Part shown: piece by piece, positions 16,705 to 24,092 of the stretch | How positions within the stretch are numbered: position 1 is the first letter of the stretch | How the letters are laid out: each line of letters starts with the position of its first letter | NCBI GenBank assembly: GCA_040403555.1 | Contig: JBBAKN010000005.1 | Span: 1-64,000, forward strand | DNA: 64,000 nt | Source of the DNA: JAIPAN01 sp040403555 | GTDB lineage: Bacteria; Bacteroidota; Bacteroidia; Sphingobacteriales; Sphingobacteriaceae | Reading direction: 5' to 3' | Position numbers and translations under genes: made by a program | The notes under the pieces: model-generated | Databases searched by the model: none | Told to the model about the DNA's origin: nothing | The model's input: the letters and a program-made list of their open reading frames with translations, nothing else

Positions 16705-16712
16705 CAAAAATA
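16705..16712 (-). promoter_or_regulatory. Promoter -7 element 5 bases from the aspartate aminotransferase start
   Basis: TATTTTTG on the minus strand, with 5 bases between it and the ATG at 16699. A TTT lies 19 bases further upstream. Predicts a leaderless or nearly leaderless message. Confidence 0.55.
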
Positions 16713-16783
16713 AAAAAATATAGCGATTTTGAAAGGTTTAGGCTATAATTTTTCTGATTATTAGGTCTTAAATTTTGGTTTAT

Positions 16784-16791
16784 TAACTTTG
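16784..16791 (+). promoter_or_regulatory. Promoter -7 element of the CDF transporter gene
   Basis: TAACTTTG, 17 bases before the GTG start at 16809. No clear -33 element. Confidence 0.45.
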
Positions 16792-16808
16792 ATTACTAAA
16801 GTAAGCAC

Positions 16809-17783
16809 GTGAAGAGCCAGAAACGAATCATTATTTTGTCGCTAACTATAAGCATTTTGCTTTTGCTAGTAAAGTTCTTTGCCTATTTTATTACCTCTTC
16901 AAATGCTATTTTAACCGATGCTGCTGAGAGTATAGTGAATGTTTTGGCTAGTGCTTTTGCTTTTTATAGTATTTACCTATCTAGTCAGCCTAGAGATATA
17001 AACCACCCTTATGGGCACGGGAAAGTAGAATTCTTCGCTGTGTTTGTAGAAGGATCACTCATTTCCATGGCCGGTCTTTTAATACTTTTCAAAGCTATTT
17101 ATGCTATTTTTTATCCACACGCCATTACGAATATTAGTGAGGGTGCCCTTATAATTGGTGCTACAGGATTAATAAATCTCCTCTTAGGGCTATATCTCAT
17201 CAATTCTGGCAAAAAACTAAATTCCATAACGTTACAAGCCGATGGAAAGCACTTGCTTACCGATGCGGTAAGCAGTACGGGTTTGGTAGCAGGCCTAATT
17301 CTGATTGCCTTTACCAGAATTTATATGCTCGATAGCATGCTATCTATAGCTTTGGGTTGTTACGTGTGTTACAGTGGTTACCGCTTGGTGCGTAAATCGG
17401 TTGGTGGGTTAATGGATGAATCTGATCTTAATAAGGTAGAAAATATTATTGCCGTTTTGCAAGCCAATCGTCAAAGTTCATGGATTGATATTCATAATTT
17501 ACGTACGCAGCAATATGGCAGCGATTTACACATAGATTGCCATATAACCATGCCTTATTATTTCGATTTAAATGAGGCGCATGAGCAAGTATCGGCTATA
17601 GATACCTTGGTGAATAGCCATCTTTTTGAAGATACCGAATTGTTTATTCATACTGATCCCTGCATTCCGCAGTGTTGCCATTATTGCCGTATGGATAGCT
17701 GTAAAGTGAGGGGCGAAGCGCAACAGAAAAATATCGTTTGGACAGTGGATCGGGTAGTTAAAAATCAAAAACACTTCGATTAA
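16809..17783 (+). CDS. Cation diffusion facilitator with Cys-rich tail
   Basis: A 324-residue inner-membrane metal-ion/proton antiporter, starting with GTG. About six helices carry the CDF motifs ILTDAAESIVNV in helix 2, NHPYGHGKVEFFA between helices, and HLLTDAVSSTGL in helix 5 with metal-site His and Asp. A cytoplasmic ZT_dimer domain covers about 205-280. The tail has Cys at 285, 289, 290, 293 and 298, an extra possible metal-binding site. The substrate is probably zinc, iron or manganese and cannot be fixed by reading. It is followed after 2 bases by a Nudix gene. Confidence 0.93.
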   Translation: MKSQKRIIILSLTISILLLLVKFFAYFITSSNAILTDAAESIVNVLASAFAFYSIYLSSQPRDINHPYGHGKVEFFAVFVEGSLISMAGLLILFKAIYAIFYPHAITNISEGALIIGATGLINLLLGLYLINSGKKLNSITLQADGKHLLTDAVSSTGLVAGLILIAFTRIYMLDSMLSIALGCYVCYSGYRLVRKSVGGLMDESDLNKVENIIAVLQANRQSSWIDIHNLRTQQYGSDLHIDCHITMPYYFDLNEAHEQVSAIDTLVNSHLFEDTELFIHTDPCIPQCCHYCRMDSCKVRGEAQQKNIVWTVDRVVKNQKHFD

Positions 17784-17785
17784 GC

Positions 17786-18229
17786 ATGAATTATCCTTTT
17801 AATGTACGAGTGTATGGCTTATTAATTGATGAGCAAAATAGGGTGCTTATAAGCGATGAAGAAGAGGATGGTTTTCAGTTTAGCAAATTTCCGGGTGGTG
17901 GTTTAGAATACGGCGAAGGTTTGATAGATGCCCTGTGTAGAGAGTTTATAGAAGAGTGCGCACTGCCCATAGAGGTAGTTTCTCATTTTTATACCACCGA
18001 TTTCTTCATCAAGTCTGTTTTTAACGAAAGCCAGGTAATAAGTGTGTATTATGTGGTAAAAGCCTTGGCACCATTAGCCGTTCCAATTAAAGAAAGTCCG
18101 TTTGATTTTCATGATGAAGGACCCGTAAAACAAGCCTTTCGTTGGAAGGCTATTCCAGCACTTCAGCCAAAAGAACTTACTTTCGAAACAGATCAACGGG
18201 TGGCTGAATTATTGATTAAAAACTTTTAA
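17786..18229 (+). CDS. Nudix hydrolase
   Basis: A 147-residue cytoplasmic hydrolase of nucleoside-diphosphate-linked substrates. The Nudix box is GGGLEYGEGLIDALCREFIEEC followed by AL, so the usual Gly near its end is Ala; the metal-binding REFIEE core is intact. The substrate is not identifiable. It is co-directional with the CDF gene (2-base gap) and overlaps the end of the opposite-strand sulfatase gene by 4 bases. Confidence 0.9.
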   Translation: MNYPFNVRVYGLLIDEQNRVLISDEEEDGFQFSKFPGGGLEYGEGLIDALCREFIEECALPIEVVSHFYTTDFFIKSVFNESQVISVYYVVKALAPLAVPIKESPFDFHDEGPVKQAFRWKAIPALQPKELTFETDQRVAELLIKNF

Positions 18230-20091
18230 AACGCTAAATAGCTGTTATAAACCTCTTGTAGGTAGGCTTTTCCTATTTTTTCTAATCGTTTTGTTTCTTC
18301 CGTTTTTGTAGCATCTTTTTGGTAACTCATAGTTTTACCCACATTATCGAAAGAAATGGTTTGGCTAGGCGTTACTATGCCGAATCCATTATCCCAATCA
18401 TAAAATCCAAAATCTTTGCTGCCGCTGTGTAATAAATCTTTGCTCCAAGCATAGGGAGAAGCATCTAGCTGTAGTTGGGCGCATAGGGTACCTGCAATAT
18501 CGGTTTGACCGCCGTATTTGTTTACTACCAGGCCTTTGGCTTCGGTTTTTAGGACTTCGCCAAAAAATACCAAGGGAATGCGGTAGCGGTTGGGGTGCCA
18601 ATTTTCATACGTATCTAAGGGTAAGCGATGCCCATGATCGGCCACTATGATAAACAAGGTATTTTTGTACCAGCTTTGCTTTTTTGCTTGGGCAATATAG
18701 GCGCCTAAACATGAATCTGCATAATAGGCGGTGCTTTTAAATTTCTCTTTCACGTCATTTCCCGGAAATTTTGGGTTACCTGGTAATTCGAATGGTTCGT
18801 GGTTGGTAAGTGTAAGTAGGGTGGAGAAAAATGGCTGTTTGGTATTTTTTAAATCGGCCAATTGCTTTTCATACACTTTTTCATCGTAAGCACCCCATTT
18901 AGAGTTCATATCCTCCGATTGAAAGGCTTCTTTATCTGTTACTTGCTCATATTGATGAAACAATACAAAAGACTTCATGCCGAAAAATTCGATTTCGCCG
19001 CCATAGTAAAAAGAGGTAGCATAGCCTTTATTTTTTAGAGTTTGCGAAAGTGCAGGTAACTTTTCTTGTTTGCTTTCTTCTTTAATTACACTGCGAATGG
19101 CTTGCGAAGGAAACCCGCTTAAAATAGCAATTAGGCCTTTGTCCGTCCGGTCGCCAGAAGCGTAAATATGACTAAAAGAAACACCCTCTTTACTTAACCT
19201 TTCGAGTTCTGGTGCTGTATTGCTTAATCCGCCTAGGTTTTTTACCAAATCGGCGGTAAAGCTTTCCATAATAATGAGCACTACATTGGGTTTTTTGGTA
19301 TTAAGTATAGGCATAGTGCTGCCATCCTCAGTTTGATACAGTTCTTTTACTAGTTCTTTGGCCGTTTTTTCAGGTAAGTAGCGGTATGGGTTTTCTTGTC
19401 TATTTATATTCTTGCTGATATCTTGCATGAGGTTCCAAAAGGTATTTACCGAGGCATGGTTTACCACGGGATTTTGAGAAAAATACGACATGCTTTGGTT
19501 AATAGGTGTTAATTGCAAGCCCCCTCTCATTACTAAAAAGAGTATAGAAACTAATCCAAAAGCGGTTAATCCTTTTTTCCAACTAGCTTGATTACTTGCC
19601 GGCATATTAAAGGAAATGATTGTACGGCTTAGTGCTATACTTCCCCCAATTAATGCTAGCAGCAACATTCCGGCCAATAAAATGGGTGAAGAAAGGCTAG
19701 AAGCCAAGGCTTCGCCCGGAGAGTCTATAGCAAATTCTAGCGCCCTATAATTTACTTTAGTGCCCCATTCATTGTATAATAAGAGATTGGCAATACTGCC
19801 CATAGAAAATAATACAATAAAAACATAGGTATAGGTACGTAATGCAATTGCTTTTAAGGGGATGGTTGGTAAAAACCAAAGAAGTATATAAAAGAGTAGG
19901 GGCAGTAGGCTGATATAACCTGCCATAGATAAATCGAGGCGAAGGCCATGGTAAAAAGGACCGATTTGTTCGCTTAGTGCCAGCCCTTTAAACTTTTGGG
20001 TATAGTACAAAACAAATAGGAGTCGATCTAAAAAGAAAAAGATCAACCAAAAACAATAAAATCGAATATGCGTTTCGAAATGTTTGAGCAT
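18226..20091 (-). CDS. LTA-synthase-like membrane sulfatase family protein
   Basis: A 621-residue inner-membrane protein. About five N-terminal helices (1-170) are followed by an extracytoplasmic alkaline-phosphatase-superfamily domain (about 255-570). The metal and nucleophile regions are NVVLIIMESFTAD (Glu), SGDRTDKG (nucleophile Thr), WGAYDEK and IVADHGHRLP (Asp-His-His). Relatives transfer phosphoglycerol or phosphoethanolamine to envelope polymers and lipids. Lipoteichoic acid is not expected in this phylum, so the acceptor is probably a lipid or glycan. It is last in a cluster with the two unknown genes at 20110 and 20811. Confidence 0.9.
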   Translation of the reverse strand: MLKHFETHIRFYCFWLIFFFLDRLLFVLYYTQKFKGLALSEQIGPFYHGLRLDLSMAGYISLLPLLFYILLWFLPTIPLKAIALRTYTYVFIVLFSMGSIANLLLYNEWGTKVNYRALEFAIDSPGEALASSLSSPILLAGMLLLALIGGSIALSRTIISFNMPASNQASWKKGLTAFGLVSILFLVMRGGLQLTPINQSMSYFSQNPVVNHASVNTFWNLMQDISKNINRQENPYRYLPEKTAKELVKELYQTEDGSTMPILNTKKPNVVLIIMESFTADLVKNLGGLSNTAPELERLSKEGVSFSHIYASGDRTDKGLIAILSGFPSQAIRSVIKEESKQEKLPALSQTLKNKGYATSFYYGGEIEFFGMKSFVLFHQYEQVTDKEAFQSEDMNSKWGAYDEKVYEKQLADLKNTKQPFFSTLLTLTNHEPFELPGNPKFPGNDVKEKFKSTAYYADSCLGAYIAQAKKQSWYKNTLFIIVADHGHRLPLDTYENWHPNRYRIPLVFFGEVLKTEAKGLVVNKYGGQTDIAGTLCAQLQLDASPYAWSKDLLHSGSKDFGFYDWDNGFGIVTPSQTISFDNVGKTMSYQKDATKTEETKRLEKIGKAYLQEVYNSYLAF

Positions 20092-20109
20092 AGCAGCAAT
20101 AATGCTTGC

Positions 20110-20772
20110 TTATTGTCCGCCTCTCAACTGCATCAGCTGCGTGAGACTCATTTCTTCGTAGTCTTTGCTAGCAGAAAACATACCTGCCGGAACATTAGTT
20201 TTCCGAATTTCTTTTACAGATGCCTTAACCGACATGCCGTTTTGGAAACTTGTAAATTCTAATGGAAAGCCATAAGATGGTTCGTAAAAACGGCTTAGTG
20301 GGTTGGCTACAATATCTACGTCTTTGGTAAACCATACATCAAATGTGGTATTGGTTTTACTTTCCGAAACCTCAAATTTAGTTGCTTTATAGCCGTTAAT
20401 TACTTTGCTTTCAGTACTTGGTTTTAAATTCATTTGTGGGTACTTATCTGCAAGCGTTTCTTGATCGGCAGGGGTAAAAACAACTGAATATTTTTTGCTC
20501 ATCATCGGAATATCTAGCAACAAACGTTCGTACTCTTTTTTTGTATTTAAAATACTTTGAGAACTAAAAAATTGCGATTCCATTTTCATGCTACTCGAAT
20601 CGCCCTTAAAATATACTTGAACTTCGGTAGGAAGGCTGGCGGCCATTCCTTGGGCTTGTTCCGGAACATTCCAGCTTAAGGTATAAACTACAATTCCTTC
20701 GGTGATTTTTTGTTGGGCATTTACGTTTACTAGGGCTACTAGAACGATTGCAAGGGTTAAAATTTTTTTCAT
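20110..20772 (-). CDS. Secreted protein of unknown function (GLPGLI/DUF4412-like)
   Basis: A 220-residue exported protein. The ATG at 20772 gives a standard signal peptide (MKKILTLAIVLVALVNVNAQ); an upstream in-frame ATG at 20793 adds seven non-signal residues. The mature part is beta-rich. The pattern EGIVVYTLSWN, then KSKVINGYKATKFEV-like sequence, then VWFTKDV resembles the GLPGLI and DUF4412 families, periplasmic Bacteroidota proteins of unknown role. The resemblance is from memory and moderate. It lies 18 bases upstream of the sulfatase gene on the same strand. Confidence 0.7.
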   Translation of the reverse strand: MKKILTLAIVLVALVNVNAQQKITEGIVVYTLSWNVPEQAQGMAASLPTEVQVYFKGDSSSMKMESQFFSSQSILNTKKEYERLLLDIPMMSKKYSVVFTPADQETLADKYPQMNLKPSTESKVINGYKATKFEVSESKTNTTFDVWFTKDVDIVANPLSRFYEPSYGFPLEFTSFQNGMSVKASVKEIRKTNVPAGMFSASKDYEEMSLTQLMQLRGGQ

Positions 20773-20810
20773 GTTGATGGGTTTAATGCCCACAATTTAC
20801 AAAATTTCAA

Positions 20811-21194
20811 TTAAACGGCCTCACCCGATTGTGGTAAATACCAATCGGTATACGTATTTGATAAAAAATCGGCTACATCTTCATTTAAATTAAATTCTTC
20901 GAACAAATAACAGGAGTAATTTAGTAGCGCACTTAGTTTCATAGTTTCAGCCGGACGCTCTGTGAAGCTAATGTTGCCACAACGAATCAGAAATTCAATC
21001 AATTTTTCACAGGTGCTTGACACCAGCTTTCCTCTTGTATTGCTTTTTAAAATACTTTGCATGGGCAATTTAACCACTTGCATAAGCCCAAATGCAATGC
21101 CATATGCTTGGTCAGTGGCTCCATGTAGCAATTTAATTTCAGCATCGTCTATATGCTGGCTTACTAATTTCAGGTCTTTTTCTAGCGAATTCAT
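20811..21194 (-). CDS. Hypothetical helical protein
   Basis: A 127-residue cytoplasmic protein with no signal peptide, predicted mainly helical. I do not recognise the family. It contains three Cys (TCEKLI, IRCGNI, SCYLFEEF) and an acidic C-terminal half. It begins the minus-strand cluster 20811-20110-18226 and is divergent from the PorV-like gene at 21272. A TAATTTCG box, one mismatch from consensus, lies 12 bases upstream. Confidence 0.65.
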   Translation of the reverse strand: MNSLEKDLKLVSQHIDDAEIKLLHGATDQAYGIAFGLMQVVKLPMQSILKSNTRGKLVSSTCEKLIEFLIRCGNISFTERPAETMKLSALLNYSCYLFEEFNLNEDVADFLSNTYTDWYLPQSGEAV

Positions 21195-21271
21195 ATTCTT
21201 CGAACGAAATTATTTAGTAAAAATTTTCTTTTGAATTAAATAATGATAATTTCGTTTTATAATAATTAAAA

Positions 21272-22069
21272 ATGAAATATATAATAATTATAGGAATTCT
21301 GTTTTCTTTAAAATTAAATGCACAACAAAATATGGGTGGCCGAATAGGTGCAATGGCCGAAACGGGAGTGGTTCTAGTCGATACTTGGTCCATAAATGCG
21401 AATCAAGCAGGTATGAGGTCCATTGTAAAACCTGTGTTTAGTATAGCCTATCAACTTAACGTGTTTTCTACACAAATTGTTACCCAATCGGCAACTTTTC
21501 AACTGCCAGTACAGACCTATGTCTTAGGTCTTGTAGTATCAAATTATGGGTTTGAAGCATATAAAGTTCAGCAAATTGGTATAGCTGTGGCAAAGAGTTT
21601 TGGACCTGCATTAAGTGCTGCTATGCGTTTCAATTATCATCAGGTGCAAATACCTGCTTACGGGAAAGCTAGTACCTATAGTGCCGATGTGGGCTTTTTA
21701 TACCAATTTTCTAAACGTATAGGTATAGGGGCCCATATACAAAATGTGAGCAATAGTTCTTTTGCAAATACGGCAAATAATTCGCCAATTCCTCTAGTTA
21801 TAGATTTTGGACTTAGTTATAAAAGTACCGATCAACTTTTGTTGGTTGCTGGGCTACAGCAATCATTAAATCATACTCCCCAACCTAAATTGGGTATAGA
21901 ATATAAACTTATACCCGTATTGGCACTTCGTGGCGGGCTTAGTTTTAATGAACCAAAACAATTTGCAGGTGTTGGTTTTAAAATTAAGAAAATGTGTTTT
22001 GATTGGAGTATATCTAGTCAAAATACAGTAGGTGCGGGATCTCAAATTTCGTTGCAATATGAATTTTAG
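21272..22069 (+). CDS. PorV/PorQ-like outer-membrane beta-barrel protein
   Basis: A 265-residue protein with a signal peptide (MKYIIIIGILFSLKLNAQ) and many alternating hydrophobic strands ending in a terminal aromatic (SLQYEF), typical of outer-membrane barrels. The start of the mature part (GGRIGAMAETGVVLVDTWSINANQAGM) resembles PorV/PorQ-like proteins of the type IX secretion world. The exact family is uncertain. Its last 11 bases overlap the next gene, so the two are translationally coupled. It is the first gene of a three-gene unit ending in comEC. Confidence 0.75.
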   Translation: MKYIIIIGILFSLKLNAQQNMGGRIGAMAETGVVLVDTWSINANQAGMRSIVKPVFSIAYQLNVFSTQIVTQSATFQLPVQTYVLGLVVSNYGFEAYKVQQIGIAVAKSFGPALSAAMRFNYHQVQIPAYGKASTYSADVGFLYQFSKRIGIGAHIQNVSNSSFANTANNSPIPLVIDFGLSYKSTDQLLLVAGLQQSLNHTPQPKLGIEYKLIPVLALRGGLSFNEPKQFAGVGFKIKKMCFDWSISSQNTVGAGSQISLQYEF

Positions 22070-24086
22070 GAAGCTTATATGGATGTTTATACTGCTATTG
22101 GCTATACCCTTTACTAGAGTGCATGCCCAAGCAGATATTGACCACGATATAGCTCAAATTCTCGGCTATTTAGAATCTAATTTGCAAGAAACCAGTAATT
22201 TCGAAGAGCTGATTGATCGTTTAACTCAGTATAAAGCTCATCCATTAAACATAAACAAGGCTTCAGAAACTGAATTACAGGAGTTATGGTTGTTGAGCCC
22301 CATGCAAATTCATGCGTTACAAACTCATATATCGGCCAATGGGCCCATGATAGATCTATTGGAGTTGCAATCCATAGATTACTTTGATTCCCAAACTATT
22401 CGTTTACTCTTGCCCTTTGTTCACTTAGGTTTTGAAAATGCCTTTTCTGGCAAAAAATTGGCCTCATTTTTTTCAGGAAATCACGATTTAATTGTTAGGT
22501 ATCAGCAAGATTTGCAAAAAGAACAGGGCTATTTACCCGGTGATAGTTCACAGAATAGGTTTTTGGGTGGGCCGCAACATGTATTGGTTCGCTATCGGTA
22601 TGCATCTAGCAAACACTTGTTAGTTGGGCTACAGGTAGAGAAAGATCCAGGTGAATCGTTTTTTAGTAAGCATCAACCTCTAGGTTTTGACTTTGTTTCG
22701 GGACATGTAGAATTAAAACAAGTTGGCCCCTTTAAAAAAGTAGTTTTGGGTGATTATAATTTGCAGTTTGGCGAAGGATTATCTTTATGGTCTGGTATTG
22801 GATTTGGTAAAAGTAGTTTGTTAAGTTCAATTGCTAAACAAGAAATAGGTTTAAGGTCGTATTCTTCTGTTAATGAAGGCTTCTTTTTTAGGGGGCTAGC
22901 TACTCAAATAGCTATAAAAGGGGTACAAATTATACCCTTTTACTCTAACCGAGATTTAGATGCCAGTGTTCAAGATAGCGCAGGTATTTCGAGCGTTAAT
23001 TTGAGTGGTTTACACAGAACGACTTCAGAATTAGCGTATAAAAAAACGTTAAATCAGCAGGTATATGGTACGGCGCTAACCTATAAAATTCATGGAGTAA
23101 GTGTTGGGCTAACGAGCTACCATTCTCAGTTCAATAGAAATTTTCAAAGTGGTCAAGATCCATACAATCAGTTTAAATTCTCTGGAAAATCACTCTCTAA
23201 TTTTAGCGTAAATTATCATTTTTCGGTAGCCAATAATTATTATTTTGGCGAAATTGCCAAAGCCTCAGTCGGCAAATCGGCTTATTTAGTCGGCTTGTTA
23301 TCTAGCCTGTCACCTACCGTTACTTTGGGATTGTTGTACCGAAATTATCCGGTTTCTTACCATTCTTTTTACAATTCAGCCATCGCCGAATCTAGCACTA
23401 ATATAAACGAAAGAGGGTTTTATTCAGGCCTTTCGGTTAAATTTCATCCAAAATGGGAGTGGAGTTTTTATGCCGATGTTTTCAGTTTTCCATGGTTGGG
23501 TTTTGGGGTAAATGCTCCTTCCAATGGATCTGAAATACTCAGTCTGATTAGCTATAAACCAAGTAAAACTAGCCAATTACAGCTTTTTTATCAACGTACC
23601 CAAAAAGCACAAAATTTGCTAGAGCCTGATGCGTCTATAGCCTATACTCAGCCACGTGTACAGCAAAAATATCGGCTTGATTTCCGGTATCCGCTTAATC
23701 GAAATTTTGCTATGCATCATCGGGCAGAAATGATTCGAGTAGGACAAGAACAAGGTTTTGTATTGCTTCACGATTTGGTATACCAACCTTTACAATCTAA
23801 GTTTTCTGGCAACATGAGAATTGCTGTTTTTGATGTATCAAATTACGATGCTCGTATTTATGCGTTTCAGAATGATGTTTTGTATAGTTATTCAATAGAA
23901 GCGTATCAAAATAAAGGGTTCCAGCTTTATGTAAATACTCGGCATACCTTGCGCAAGGGCTTAGATTTTTGGTTACGTTACGAAACCAAAAGGTATACCA
24001 ATTTATCCAGTGTAGGTTCGGGTTTAACTGAGATAGACGGAAATCACCAATCTGAAGTTAAAATTCAGGTTAGGTATCAATTTTAG
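22059..24086 (+). CDS. Outer-membrane barrel with N-terminal ComEA-like helix-hairpin-helix domain
   Basis: A 675-residue exported protein; the ATG at 22059 gives the signal peptide MNFRKLIWMFILLLAIPFTRVHAQ. Residues about 60-120 form a double helix-hairpin-helix (HPLNINKASETELQEL, then NGPMIDLLELQSI), the DNA-binding fold of ComEA. From about 150 to the end it is rich in amphipathic strands with aromatic girdles and ends in VKIQVRYQF, so a barrel is likely. It overlaps the PorV-like gene by 11 bases and is 6 bases from comEC. A role in DNA uptake across the outer membrane is inference. Confidence 0.8.
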   Translation: MNFRKLIWMFILLLAIPFTRVHAQADIDHDIAQILGYLESNLQETSNFEELIDRLTQYKAHPLNINKASETELQELWLLSPMQIHALQTHISANGPMIDLLELQSIDYFDSQTIRLLLPFVHLGFENAFSGKKLASFFSGNHDLIVRYQQDLQKEQGYLPGDSSQNRFLGGPQHVLVRYRYASSKHLLVGLQVEKDPGESFFSKHQPLGFDFVSGHVELKQVGPFKKVVLGDYNLQFGEGLSLWSGIGFGKSSLLSSIAKQEIGLRSYSSVNEGFFFRGLATQIAIKGVQIIPFYSNRDLDASVQDSAGISSVNLSGLHRTTSELAYKKTLNQQVYGTALTYKIHGVSVGLTSYHSQFNRNFQSGQDPYNQFKFSGKSLSNFSVNYHFSVANNYYFGEIAKASVGKSAYLVGLLSSLSPTVTLGLLYRNYPVSYHSFYNSAIAESSTNINERGFYSGLSVKFHPKWEWSFYADVFSFPWLGFGVNAPSNGSEILSLISYKPSKTSQLQLFYQRTQKAQNLLEPDASIAYTQPRVQQKYRLDFRYPLNRNFAMHHRAEMIRVGQEQGFVLLHDLVYQPLQSKFSGNMRIAVFDVSNYDARIYAFQNDVLYSYSIEAYQNKGFQLYVNTRHTLRKGLDFWLRYETKRYTNLSSVGSGLTEIDGNHQSEVKIQVRYQF

Positions 24087-24092
24087 GAGATT

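Noticed and set aside
20793..20890. Second promoter in front of the secreted protein gene at 20110
   Set aside because: TAAATTGT is the closest box and does not match well enough.
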